A stretch of DNA of 64,000 bases, taken from positions 310,001-374,000 of the forward strand of contig NZ_QMEJ01000003.1 of NCBI RefSeq assembly GCF_003390865.1. Direction: 5' to 3'. Shown here piece after piece: positions 52,842 through 61,548 of this stretch. The number at the start of each line of letters is the position of its first letter. The stretch's first letter is position 1. The DNA comes from Tropicimonas sp. IMCC34011. GTDB taxonomy: Bacteria > Pseudomonadota > Alphaproteobacteria > Rhodobacterales > Rhodobacteraceae. The position numbers and the translations under genes are program-made. A model generated the notes under the pieces. The model worked only from the letters and a program-made list of their open reading frames with translations, was not told where the DNA came from and searched no databases.

Positions 52842-53240
52842 ATGCGCATCGCCCTTGCCCTCATCCCGCTCGCCCTTGTCGTTGCCTGCACCGATCCGCG
52901 GGAGGCGTGTCTGAGCAATGCGGTCGAGGAATTGTCGACGGTGGACGCGCTGATCCTCGAGACGGAGCAGGCGCTGGAGCGTGGTTACCGGACCTATCCG
53001 ACGAATACCGGACGGGCCTCGGTCGGTTACTGCATCGGCAATCGCTCGGGCGGTACGGTCGCGATCGGCCTCAGCCTCTGCAACGACGTGCGGCCCCAGA
53101 TCGTGGACAAGCCCGTCGCCATCGACCGGGCCGAGGAGCAGCGCAAGCTGGAGGACCTGCGGCAGACGCGCGCCCGCCTCGCGCTGCGCTCCGAAGCTGA
53201 GGCCAGCGCCTGCCGGGCGCGGTTCCCCGCCGCCGGCTGA
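52842..53240 (+). CDS. Hypothetical lipoprotein
   Basis: A 132 aa protein with a lipoprotein signal (MRIALALIPLALVVACTDPR; lipobox VVAC, Cys16). The mature region is helical (NAVEELSTVDALILETEQAL) then has a cysteine-bearing stretch (VGYCIGNRSGG, SLCNDVRPQ, ASACRARF). Function unknown. ATG at 52842 chosen because it starts the signal. The stop codon TGA forms the loop of a GCCGGC/GCCGGC hairpin at 53232-53246. Confidence 0.7.
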   Translation: MRIALALIPLALVVACTDPREACLSNAVEELSTVDALILETEQALERGYRTYPTNTGRASVGYCIGNRSGGTVAIGLSLCNDVRPQIVDKPVAIDRAEEQRKLEDLRQTRARLALRSEAEASACRARFPAAG

Positions 53241-53270
53241 GCCGGCCCATCCAGCATCGATAAGCTCAGG

Positions 53271-54086
53271 TCAGTGGGCGGTCGCCGTGACCGCATCGAG
53301 CAGCGTGCGCCCGCCATCCACCGTCAGAATCTGACCAGTGATGAAGGCCGAGCCGTCCGAAGCGAGGAACTGTGCTGATTCGGCCAGCTCTCCCGGCTTC
53401 GCGATCCGGGCCATGGGCGTGTGCTCGCGAATGTCGTTGCGGAATGCGTTGTTATCCTTGAGCGCGCCCTTGAGGCTCGCGGACAGAACGGATCCCACGG
53501 CGAGCGCGTTCACCCGGATGCGGTGCGGCGCCAGCTCGACGGCAAGGGACCGCGTCATCTGGTCGAGCGCGGCGCAGGAGATGGAGTAGCCCATCAGGTT
53601 CCGCCGGGTGCGCTGAGCGGCAATGGAGGAGAGGTTCACGATCGAGCCGATGGCGTGGCTCTCGTTTCCGTCCTCTTCCGCCTGCTTGATCATCCGCTTC
53701 GCGACCTGCTGGCTGAGGCGCAGGGCGGGGATGAGGTTTTGCTGGAGGGACATCTCGACCGCATCCGAATCGGCGTCCAGCGCCTCGGAGTGGACGACCT
53801 GCCGGCTCGCGTTCACGAGAATGTCGATCCGGTCGAAGGAGTCGAGCGTCGCTGAGAGAAGGTTCGCGACCGTCAGACGCTCCCGCAGATCGCCGGTGAA
53901 GGCGCGGGCAGTGGCCTCGTCATCATCGCCGCGCATGTCGCTGACTTCCTGCGACAGGCCGGCATCGTCCATGTCGGCGAACATCACGTTGGCGCCGGCG
54001 GACACGAAGTGGCGCGCGATGGCCAATCCGATGCCGTTGGCTGCGCCGGTGACGATGGCGGTCTTGCCGCGAATCGAGAATGTCAT
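53271..54086 (-). CDS. Short-chain dehydrogenase/reductase (classical SDR)
   Basis: NAD(P)-dependent oxidoreductase, 271 aa. Cofactor motif TGAANGIGLAIARHF, NAG-equivalent LVNASRQVV, catalytic Tyr in MGYSISCAALDQ: here the usual YxxxK is YSISC, so the catalytic Lys is replaced by Cys, which would weaken or alter activity. The C-terminal part GQILTVDGGRTLLDA is typical. Substrate unknown. The start overlaps nothing; it lies 43 bases from the methyltransferase stop on the same strand. Confidence 0.82.
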   Translation of the reverse strand: MTFSIRGKTAIVTGAANGIGLAIARHFVSAGANVMFADMDDAGLSQEVSDMRGDDDEATARAFTGDLRERLTVANLLSATLDSFDRIDILVNASRQVVHSEALDADSDAVEMSLQQNLIPALRLSQQVAKRMIKQAEEDGNESHAIGSIVNLSSIAAQRTRRNLMGYSISCAALDQMTRSLAVELAPHRIRVNALAVGSVLSASLKGALKDNNAFRNDIREHTPMARIAKPGELAESAQFLASDGSAFITGQILTVDGGRTLLDAVTATAH

Positions 54087-54129
54087 GGGGTTATGGTCCC
54101 GCGTCCGTGAAGGGCTTGCGCGTCGGAGC

Positions 54130-55146
54130 TCAGCTTAGCTTATCGCGACCCTGCGCGCGAGAGGGGCGCTTGGCGGCGAACAGCTTGAAGGGTCCGCTTC
54201 CCTCGGGCGCGGAGAGCTCGGTCACATCGTGAAAGGCGGCCCGCAGCGGCGCCTCGTAGGGCAGGTGCCGGTTCGCGACCATCCAGAAAGTACCGTGGGG
54301 CGCAAGGATTCGCGCGGCGCTGTCGATGAAGGCGGCTCCGAGCGCAGGATCGGCCGCGCGCGTGGTGTGGAAGGGCGGGTTCGAGACCACGGCATCGAAT
54401 CGGCGCTCCGGCGTATAGCTGCGCGCATCGCCCCAAACGAACTCGGCCCGGTCGTCCCGGACATTGCGGCGCGCGGCCTCGATGGCGGCGTGCTCGGCCT
54501 CGATCAACGTGCAGGAGGAGACCTTCTCGCGCTCCAGGATCTGGAAGGCGAGGTAGCCCCAGCCGGCCCCGAGATCGGCGACGCGCCCCTTCATGTCGGA
54601 GGGGAGAACCTTGCCGAGAGCGATGCTTGCCTCATCGGGCCCGTCGGCGCTGAAGAGGCCGGGCGCGGTGACCCATCCGCCGGACACAGGTCCGGCGGGC
54701 GGGCGCAGCCAGTCGGCGAAGGTTCCGGGGGCCGCGTCTATGCGGAAAGTCTTGCCGTGCGCCTTGGAATACGCCTCGGACACCTCTGCATCGCGGCGAC
54801 GGACCTCCTTCAGCAGCGAATCGATCCCGTCCGTCTTCTGCCCGTCCACGATCACGGGCCCGCCAGGGGCCAGCGCCTCGGCGATCAGCGCGCGCGCCTC
54901 ATCCTTGGCGCGGGGCACCATCACGAGCGCGGCAGCAAAACCTTCGGGCGCATCGGTGGAGACGGTATACCCCCGCCGGACCCAGGCATCGTGATCGGGG
55001 CGGAAGCCCTGCACGATCCGCAGGCGCTCCTTCGGCAGGGCGGAGAGATCCGCATCCGCGCGCGGGCGGAATACAACAATCTCCCCGGTTTCCGGGACGG
55101 AGACGAGTCCCTGGTCGAGGGCGAGAGAAAGCCGGGAGGTGCTCAA
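54130..55146 (-). CDS. RsmC-like class I methyltransferase
   Basis: SAM-dependent methyltransferase, 338 aa, of the RsmC/RlmG type (23S/16S rRNA guanine N2). A degenerate N-terminal methyltransferase-like domain comes first, then the active domain with SAM motif VADLGAGWGYLAFQIL and the catalytic DAVVSNPPFHTTRA (NPPF), typical of base N-methylation. Target (16S G1207 by analogy) is inferred. Upstream of the SDR gene on the same strand. Confidence 0.83.
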   Translation of the reverse strand: MSTSRLSLALDQGLVSVPETGEIVVFRPRADADLSALPKERLRIVQGFRPDHDAWVRRGYTVSTDAPEGFAAALVMVPRAKDEARALIAEALAPGGPVIVDGQKTDGIDSLLKEVRRRDAEVSEAYSKAHGKTFRIDAAPGTFADWLRPPAGPVSGGWVTAPGLFSADGPDEASIALGKVLPSDMKGRVADLGAGWGYLAFQILEREKVSSCTLIEAEHAAIEAARRNVRDDRAEFVWGDARSYTPERRFDAVVSNPPFHTTRAADPALGAAFIDSAARILAPHGTFWMVANRHLPYEAPLRAAFHDVTELSAPEGSGPFKLFAAKRPSRAQGRDKLS

Positions 55147-55165
55147 TGGCGTATCGGCGCGTCGT

Positions 55166-55654
55166 CTACAGATCGCCGTCGCGGATGCGCAGCTGACGCG
55201 CGCGCGTCAGGATAGCGTCCTCGACGGCCCGCACCGTATCCGCCGAGACCGGCCCGGACCGGGTGGCCAGCGCCACCTTGAGCGAGCGGGCGTCGAGCGC
55301 GGGATCGGTGACGTACACGGTCGCGCGATAGGCGGTCCCGCCGCCCGGAGGCGTGCCGTATCCCATGGAGATCACGCCGGAAAACGGATCGACCGATTGC
55401 ACGGGCAGGAAATTCAGCACGTCGAGGGAAGCGCTCCAGATATACCGGTTCACCTCGATCGTCGTGTTGGGATCGTCGCCGGCATTGAAAAGGTCGAAGA
55501 TCGTCGAGCGTCGGGCGCCCGTTTCGTCATCGTACCGCCCGTCGAACTCGACCGGAACGCCGCGCCGCTCGTTGCCGGAGCCGCCGCAGGCGCTGAGCAG
55601 GGCCGCAGCCAGCGTGACGAGCGCGCCCGTTCTTGCCCATTTATGGAAGGTCAT
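55166..55654 (-). CDS. DUF3576 lipoprotein
   Basis: A 162 aa protein of the DUF3576 family with a lipoprotein signal (GALVTLAAALLSACGGSG; lipobox LSAC). The family domain includes STIFDLF, VNRYIWSASLDVLNFLPVQS and VISMGYGTPPG. Outer-membrane or periplasmic lipoprotein of unknown role, common in alphaproteobacteria. Upstream on the same strand of the RsmC-like gene, 19 bases apart. The 245-base gap to the first porin has no gene. Confidence 0.85.
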   Translation of the reverse strand: MTFHKWARTGALVTLAAALLSACGGSGNERRGVPVEFDGRYDDETGARRSTIFDLFNAGDDPNTTIEVNRYIWSASLDVLNFLPVQSVDPFSGVISMGYGTPPGGGTAYRATVYVTDPALDARSLKVALATRSGPVSADTVRAVEDAILTRARQLRIRDGDL

Positions 55655-55899
55655 CGCCTTCTACCCCTCGCCGTTTTGGGAAGTCCTAACGAAGCCCCCT
55701 CAGCGTCACAAGGTCTTTTGCCCCGCGGTCGTGGCCAAGCGGTGTGGCGGGACTGTGGCACGTCTGCACCATTCGGGAGGGAGGACACGCATGCCGTGCT
55801 CGGCTTTCTTGCGTCGAGGGGGGGCTATCGACAAGACATGCTCATGCCCAATTCGGATCAGCGGGTTGCGGTGCACCTTTGAACACACGAGGGAAAACG

Positions 55900-57000
55900 A
55901 TGAAAAAGGTTCTTCTCACTTCGACGGCCATCGTCGCCTTCGCCGGCGCCGCAGCTGCTGAAGTCACCGTCACCGGCTCCGCGGAAATGGGTGTTGTCGG
56001 CGGTTCCGACCTGGCGACCCAGTTCTTCCAGGACGTCGACGTCAAGTTCACCATGACGGGTGAAACCGACGGTGGCCTCTCCTTCGGCGCGTCGGTCGAT
56101 CTCGACGAAGCCGGCAACCTCGGCAACGAGTTCAGCAACCAAGGCGTCGCGATCTTCGTCTCCGGCGGCTTCGGCACGCTGACGATGGGCGACACGGACG
56201 GCGCGCTCGACTTCGTGCTCACCGACGCCGGCAACATCGGCAACCCGGGCTCCATCGCCGATGACGAGACGAGCCACCTCGGCTACCTCGGCTCCTACCT
56301 CGACGGTTCCGGCACGGCCGACAACCAGGTCGTCCGCTACGACTACTCCTTCGGCGACTTCGCGATCGCGGTCTCCATGGAGCAGAACCCGCAGGGCGAC
56401 GACGGCTTCGTGGTCGACGGTCAGGAAGATCCGGACGAGGATGACGTGAACTACGCCATCGGTGGTTCCTACGGCACCGAGTTCGCCGGTGCCGCCGTCT
56501 CCGTCGGCCTTGGCTACCAGCACGCCGAGAACGGCGGCCCGACGATCGCCGACTTCTTCGCGTTCGACGACGCCACCACCGGTGACGACCTGACGATTGC
56601 CCCCTCCGGTGACCGTGTTGACGCCATCGGCGTGGGCGCGACCTTCACGCTCGACAGCGGCTTCACCGCCGGCTTCACCTACACCGGCTTCGACTACGAA
56701 GAAGACGCCATCGACGATGCCAGCCACGTCGGCATCGGCATGGGCTACGCCTTCGACGCGTTCTCCGTGCACTTCAACTACGGCCTCTACAACTTCGACA
56801 TCGACGGCGTTGGTGACTTCGACGTTCAGGGCTACGGCATCGCGGCCGGCTACGACCTCGGCGGCGGCGCATCGCTCCTCTTCGGCTACGGCCGTTCCGA
56901 GCTCGACGCCGATCTCGACTCTGACTTCGACGACATCGCCGACGTCACCTTCGACGACGACTTCGACACCTTCTCCCTCGGCCTCTCCATGGCCTTCTGA
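55900..57000 (+). CDS. Outer-membrane porin, copy 1
   Basis: Trimeric general-diffusion type porin of the Rhodobacter group, 366 aa. Sec signal MKKVLLTSTAIVAFAGAAAA, mature start EVTVTGSAEMGVVGG, and the C-terminal phenylalanine of outer-membrane barrels (SLGLSMAF). Very acidic: many Asp/Glu in the later loops, as in marine porins. The N-terminal ~150 residues are almost identical to the two neighbouring copies, while the rest differs. ATG at 55900 follows GAGGGA; an open frame from 55744 is rejected. Ends at its own terminator. Upstream region unlike that of copies 2 and 3. Confidence 0.93.
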   Translation: MKKVLLTSTAIVAFAGAAAAEVTVTGSAEMGVVGGSDLATQFFQDVDVKFTMTGETDGGLSFGASVDLDEAGNLGNEFSNQGVAIFVSGGFGTLTMGDTDGALDFVLTDAGNIGNPGSIADDETSHLGYLGSYLDGSGTADNQVVRYDYSFGDFAIAVSMEQNPQGDDGFVVDGQEDPDEDDVNYAIGGSYGTEFAGAAVSVGLGYQHAENGGPTIADFFAFDDATTGDDLTIAPSGDRVDAIGVGATFTLDSGFTAGFTYTGFDYEEDAIDDASHVGIGMGYAFDAFSVHFNYGLYNFDIDGVGDFDVQGYGIAAGYDLGGGASLLFGYGRSELDADLDSDFDDIADVTFDDDFDTFSLGLSMAF

Positions 57001-57267
57001 TCCACACTGGATCAGGGAGATTTGAAAGGGCGGGCCTCCGGGTCCGCCCTTTTTCCGTTTGGCCTGAAGAGGTTACGTCCGCCATGCGGCAGCCTCGGAC
57101 GCACCCCGCTCACCCGAGGTGAACTTTCTGTGACCAGAGGGCATCAGTCGAATGCCCGATGACGCCGGGGGAGCCGCAGCCCTTGCCCGAGCCGCGCCGG
57201 ATGAGGATACCACGCTCACTGAATTGCAGACGTTTGCCGCACCCGCGCGCAGTTACGAGGAACAGCC
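57001..57267. repeat. Duplicated intergenic region, copy A
   Basis: The 267-base gap between porins 1 and 2 is closely matched in order and content by the 268-base gap 58516-58783 before porin 3. Shared pieces include the terminator, TTTCTGTGACC, GGGCATCAGTCGAATGCCCG, GGATGAGGATACCAC, CTGAATTGCAGACGTTTG and ACGAGGAACAG just before the start. Both thus carry the same terminator, promoter and ribosome binding site. Confidence 0.85.
57025..57054 (+). terminator. Terminator after porin 1
   Basis: AAAGGGCGG and CCGCCCTTT pair around a GC-rich loop (GCCTCCGGGT) and run into TTTTT. Same form recurs after porins 2 and 3. Confidence 0.92.
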
Positions 57268-58515
57268 ATGAAAAACATCCTTCTCACTTCGACCGCGCTG
57301 GTCGCCATCGCCGGCGCCGTGGCTGCAGAAGTCACCATTACTGGCTCCGCCGAAATGGGCGTCGTCGGTGGCGAGGATACCGCCACCCAGTTCTTCCAGG
57401 ACGTCGACGTTAAGTTCACCCTGACCGGTCAGACCGATGGCGGCCTCTCCTTCGGCGCGGCGGTCGATCTCGACGAAGCCGGCAACCTCGGCAACGAGTT
57501 CAGCAACCAGGGCGTCGCAATCTTCGTCTCCGGCGGCTTCGGCACGCTGACGATGGGCGACACGGACGGCGCGCTCGACTTCGTGCTGACCGACGCCGGC
57601 AACATCGGCAACCCGGGCTCCATCGCGGATGACGAGACGAGCCATGCCGGCTACCTCGGCTCCTACCTCGACGGAGCGGGCTTCGCCGATGGTCAGATCA
57701 TCCGCTATGACTATTCCTTCGGCGACTTCTCCGTTGCCGTCTCCATGGAGCAGAATGCCTTCGGCGACGACGGTCTCGTCCTCGACGACCAGGAGCTCGG
57801 CACTGTCGATCTTGGCCTCGGCACTGTCGATCCTGACGGGTTCATCGTCGTCGGTGACGACGCCTTCGGCACCGAGGATTTCGATGACGTGAACTACGCC
57901 ATCGGCGGCACCTACGCGACGGAGTTCGGCGGAGCGGCCGTCACTGTCGGCCTCGGCTATCAGCACGCCGCCTCCGCGAGTGCATTCGGCGTCATCGACC
58001 TTGATACGGACACCGACGTCGTCGACCTCTTCGTCACCGACGTGGACGCCATCGGCGTGGGCGCGGCCTTCACGCTGGACAGCGGCTTCACCGCCGGCTT
58101 CACCTACACCGACTTCAATTACGGCGACGACTACATCATCGTCGGGGACGACATCGGCGGCCCTGATATCGTCGATGACGTGCCTGGCATTCGGGTGGAG
58201 GGCTCAAGTTTCGAACTCGATGGCCGTCACTTCGGGATCGGCATGGGCTACACGTTCGACGCCGTCACAGTGCACGCGAACTACGGCCAGTACGACTACG
58301 AGTTCGACGGCTTTTTCGACGGCGGCGACGGCGACATCACGGTCTCCGGTTACGGCCTGGCCCTCGGCTATGACCTCGGTGGCGGCGCGAACGTGCTCCT
58401 CGGCTACGGTGCGTCCATGGCCTCCATCGACGGCGACATCGAAGACGACTTCGAGGCCGACGAAGACGACTTCGACACCGACACCTACTCCGTCGGCCTG
58501 TCCATGGCCTTCTGA
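57268..58515 (+). CDS. Outer-membrane porin, copy 2
   Basis: Porin of 415 aa, longest of the three. Signal MKNILLTSTALVAIAGAVAA, mature start EVTITGSAEMGVVGGED, C-terminal SVGLSMAF. N-terminal ~150 residues nearly identical to copies 1 and 3; after SMEQN the sequence diverges with acidic inserts (EDFDDVNYAIGGTYATEF, DDYIIVGDDIGGPDIVDD). Closer to copy 3 than copy 1 and preceded by the duplicated leader. GAGGAACAG is the ribosome binding site. No neighbouring regulator. Confidence 0.93.
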   Translation: MKNILLTSTALVAIAGAVAAEVTITGSAEMGVVGGEDTATQFFQDVDVKFTLTGQTDGGLSFGAAVDLDEAGNLGNEFSNQGVAIFVSGGFGTLTMGDTDGALDFVLTDAGNIGNPGSIADDETSHAGYLGSYLDGAGFADGQIIRYDYSFGDFSVAVSMEQNAFGDDGLVLDDQELGTVDLGLGTVDPDGFIVVGDDAFGTEDFDDVNYAIGGTYATEFGGAAVTVGLGYQHAASASAFGVIDLDTDTDVVDLFVTDVDAIGVGAAFTLDSGFTAGFTYTDFNYGDDYIIVGDDIGGPDIVDDVPGIRVEGSSFELDGRHFGIGMGYTFDAVTVHANYGQYDYEFDGFFDGGDGDITVSGYGLALGYDLGGGANVLLGYGASMASIDGDIEDDFEADEDDFDTDTYSVGLSMAF

Positions 58516-58783
58516 TCCACACCGGATCGGGGAATTCGAAAGGGCGGGCCTTCGGGTCCGCCCTTTTTTCGTTTGGCCCGCGCAGGTTTCGTTCGGTGCC
58601 CAGAAACCTCGGATGCGCCCGATTCATCTCAAGGATGAATTTTCTGTGACCGGGCGGCATCAGTCGAATTCCCGGTGACGCGGGGGGAGCCGTCGTCCTT
58701 GCCCGAACCGCACCGGATGAGGATACCACCCTCACTGAATTGCAGACGTTTGTCGCGCACGTGCGCCTTTACGAGGAACAGAC
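58516..58783. repeat. Duplicated intergenic region, copy B
   Basis: Counterpart of 57001-57267: same terminator, then TTTCTGTGACC, GGCATCAGTCGAATTCCCGG, GGATGAGGATACCACC, CTGAATTGCAGACGTTTG and ACGAGGAACAG. Differences are scattered substitutions, mainly between the terminator and TTTCTGTGACC. Confidence 0.85.
58539..58569 (+). terminator. Terminator after porin 2
   Basis: AAAGGGCGG/CCGCCCTTT stem with loop GCCTTCGGGT, followed by a run of T (TTTTTT). Confidence 0.92.
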
Positions 58784-59992
58784 ATGAAAAACATCCTTCT
58801 CACTTCGACCGCGCTCGTCGCCTTCGCCGGCGCCGCGGCTGCAGAAGTCACCATCACCGGCTCCGCCGAAATGGGCGTCGTCGGTGGCGAGGATGTCGCC
58901 ACCCAGTTCTTCCAGGACGTCGACGTCAAGTTCACCATGACCGGTCAAACCGACGGCGGTCTCTCCTTCGGCGCGGCGGTCGATCTCGACGAAGCCGGCA
59001 ACCTCGGCAACGAGTTCAGCAACCAAGGCGTCGCAATCTTCGTCTCCGGCGGCTTCGGTACGCTGACGATGGGCGACACGGACGGCGCGCTCGACTTCGT
59101 GCTGACCGAAGCCGGCAACATCGGCAACCCGGGCTCCATCGCCGATGACGAGACGAGCCATGCCGGCTACCTCGGCTCCTATCTCGACGGAGCGGGCTTC
59201 GCCGACGGTCAGATCGTCCGCTACGACTACTCCTTCGGCGACTTCGCGATCGCTGTCTCCATGGAGCAGAATGCCTTCGGCGCTGACGGTCTCGTGCTCG
59301 AGGACCAGACAATCGGTACTGTCGACTTCGACGGGGACAGCTTCGACGACGTCTTCGGTACCGAGGATTTCGATGACGTGAACTACGCCATCGGTGGCAC
59401 CTACGAGACGGAGTTCGCCGGAGCGGCCGTCACCGTCGGCCTCGGCTACCAGCACGCCGCCTCCGCAGATGTGTTCGGCTTCACCGACCTCGGCGACGAC
59501 GATGTGGCACTTTACGCCTCCGATGCGGATGCCATCGGTGTGGGCGCCGCCTTCACGCTGGACAGCGGCTTCACCGCCGGCTTCACCTATACCGACTTCA
59601 ACTTCGGCGACGACTTCATCATCGTCGATGACTTTGGCGCCGACGACGATGCCGTGGGCGGCGTTCAGTTCGAGAACACCGATTTCGAGCTCGACGGCCG
59701 TCACTTCGGTATCGGCGTGGGCTACACCTTCGATGCCTTCACGGTGCACGCGAACTACGGCCAGTACGACTACGAGTTCGACCGCGGCGTGTTCGACGAT
59801 GCCGAAGGCGACATCACGATCTCCGGCTACGGCCTGGCCCTCGGCTATGACCTCGGCGGCGGCGCGAGCCTGCTCTTCGGCTACGGCAAGTCCATGGCCT
59901 CCATCGACAGCGACATCGAGGACAGCTTCGGGATCGACGAAGACGACTTCGACACCGACACCTACTCCTTCGGCCTGTCCATGGCCTTCTGA
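58784..59992 (+). CDS. Outer-membrane porin, copy 3
   Basis: Porin of 402 aa. Signal MKNILLTSTALVAFAGAAAA, mature start EVTITGSAEMGVVGGED, C-terminal SFGLSMAF. N-terminal ~150 residues match copies 1 and 2 almost residue for residue; the second half is most like copy 2, with different acidic loops (DDFIIVDDFGADDDAVGG). The long open frame on the opposite strand here is a codon-bias shadow. Own duplicated leader and terminator. Confidence 0.93.
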   Translation: MKNILLTSTALVAFAGAAAAEVTITGSAEMGVVGGEDVATQFFQDVDVKFTMTGQTDGGLSFGAAVDLDEAGNLGNEFSNQGVAIFVSGGFGTLTMGDTDGALDFVLTEAGNIGNPGSIADDETSHAGYLGSYLDGAGFADGQIVRYDYSFGDFAIAVSMEQNAFGADGLVLEDQTIGTVDFDGDSFDDVFGTEDFDDVNYAIGGTYETEFAGAAVTVGLGYQHAASADVFGFTDLGDDDVALYASDADAIGVGAAFTLDSGFTAGFTYTDFNFGDDFIIVDDFGADDDAVGGVQFENTDFELDGRHFGIGVGYTFDAFTVHANYGQYDYEFDRGVFDDAEGDITISGYGLALGYDLGGGASLLFGYGKSMASIDSDIEDSFGIDEDDFDTDTYSFGLSMAF

Positions 59993-60015
59993 TCCTAACC
60001 GGATCGGCGAATTTG

Positions 60016-60045
60016 AAAGGGCGGGCCTTCGGGTCCGCCCTTTTT
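60016..60045 (+). terminator. Terminator after porin 3
   Basis: AAAGGGCGG/CCGCCCTTT stem with loop GCCTTCGGGT, followed by TTTTT. Third copy of the same terminator. Confidence 0.92.
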
Positions 60046-60096
60046 CGTTGCAGAAGGCGCGTTTCCTCACGCGCGGCGGGGTGATATCGAGCGGCC

Positions 60097-61548
60097 ATGC
60101 AGTCACTCACTCCCAAAACCATTCCCGGCGTCTTCCGCAAGGCGCAGCAGCTTCAGGCCGCGGGCCGCACCTCCCAGGCGGAGGCGATCTATCGTCAGAT
60201 CCTCGCCGTCGCGCCCAACCTCGCCGAGGCGCATTTCCAGATGGCCCGCATCGCGCGGGCGCGGTCGGACTGGGCGGAGACGGTGGACTGGCTTCAGAAG
60301 GCGCGCAGCTACCGCCCCGATCAGCCCGACATCCTGGGCGCGCTGGCCGAGGCCTACCTCGTGACGGACCAGCCCAAGAAAGCCTTGCGCCTCTTCGAGC
60401 TTCTGGAGCGTCGCCTGCCGAAATCGGCGCGGGTCCTGGCCAACAAGGGCATGGCCCTGCAACAGATCGGTGAGTTCACGGAGGCGCGGCGCGTGCTGGA
60501 CCGCGCGCTGAAGCTTGAACCCAAGAGCGGTGAGCTCCTGCGGATTATCGCCGTCGGCCAGCGCTTCGAGCCGGGCGATGCCCTCGTCACCAAGATGGAG
60601 GCGCTCTGGGCCGATCCGTCGCTGAAGGATCCCTCGCGCAGCCAGCTCGGCTATGCGCTCGCCAAGGCGATGGACGATCTGGGAGCGCCGGAGCGGGCCG
60701 CGCCTTACCTCGAGCGGGCGAACGCCATCCAGGCGGAGCTGCATCCCTATGACCGCGCCCGCCGGGAGCGCGAGCTGGAGCAGATCAAGAAACTGGCCGA
60801 GGGGCTCGTCATCCCGCCGCAGGAGGAGGGCGACTTCGCTCCGATCTTCGTCACCGGGATGCCGCGCTCGGGCACGACGCTGGTGGAGCAGATCATTGCC
60901 TCGCACAGCGCGGTCGAAGGGGGCGGCGAGCTTGCCATCGTCACGCCGACATTCTGGCAGGCGAGGGGGACGCGGGACGTGGTCGAGGCCGAGTGGCTCG
61001 AAGCCTGGGGGGCGCGGGTCGAGAGGATGATGCGTTCGCGGGTGACGTTCGGCCGGCATGTCACCGACAAGTCGATCATGACGCACGCGCTCCTCGGCTT
61101 CGCCGCCGCGGCCATGCCGTCCGCCCGTTTCGTCGTGGTGACGCGGGATCCGCGGGACCAGCTCTACTCGGTCTGGCGCAACTTCTTCCGGCCGGGCACG
61201 CATCGCTATGCGTCGAACTGGGACAGCATGGCGCATTACTATGCCGGCTACCTCGACCTGCTCGAGTTCTGGAAATCCCGCATGGGCGACCGGCTCCACA
61301 CGGTCGCCTACGAGGATCTCGTCGCCGATCCCGAGCCGCAAAGCCGCGCGCTCATCGCGGCGGCCGGGCTGGACTGGGAGGCGTCCTGTCTCGATTTCCA
61401 CAAGAACGACCGGCAGGTGCGCACCCTCTCCGTCGCGCAGGTCCGGCAGCCGATTTACAAAAGCTCGACCGGCCGGTGGGCGAAGCTGGGCGATGCGCTC
61501 GCTCCGCTGACGGAGGCGCTGGAGAGAAACGGAGTGACCCTGCCATGA
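60097..61548 (+). CDS. TPR-repeat sulfotransferase
   Basis: A 483 aa cytoplasmic protein with N-terminal TPR helices (about residues 10-230; QAEAIYRQILAVAPNLAEAH, EARRVLDRALKLEPKSGELL) and a C-terminal PAPS-dependent sulfotransferase domain. The 5'-phosphosulfate-binding motif PIFVTGMPRSGTTLVEQIIA starts at residue 249; a second PAPS region is RFVVVTRDPRDQLYSVWRNF. The fused TPR-sulfotransferase type is common in alphaproteobacteria; the acceptor is unknown. Stop overlaps the YggS gene start by 4 bases. Confidence 0.87.
   Translation: MQSLTPKTIPGVFRKAQQLQAAGRTSQAEAIYRQILAVAPNLAEAHFQMARIARARSDWAETVDWLQKARSYRPDQPDILGALAEAYLVTDQPKKALRLFELLERRLPKSARVLANKGMALQQIGEFTEARRVLDRALKLEPKSGELLRIIAVGQRFEPGDALVTKMEALWADPSLKDPSRSQLGYALAKAMDDLGAPERAAPYLERANAIQAELHPYDRARRERELEQIKKLAEGLVIPPQEEGDFAPIFVTGMPRSGTTLVEQIIASHSAVEGGGELAIVTPTFWQARGTRDVVEAEWLEAWGARVERMMRSRVTFGRHVTDKSIMTHALLGFAAAAMPSARFVVVTRDPRDQLYSVWRNFFRPGTHRYASNWDSMAHYYAGYLDLLEFWKSRMGDRLHTVAYEDLVADPEPQSRALIAAAGLDWEASCLDFHKNDRQVRTLSVAQVRQPIYKSSTGRWAKLGDALAPLTEALERNGVTLP

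Noticed and set aside
58769-60106. 445-codon minus-strand open frame across porin 3, and similar ones across porins 1 and 2
   Set aside because: Caused by the codon bias of the Asp/Gly-rich porins; the porin frame has signal peptide and terminal Phe.
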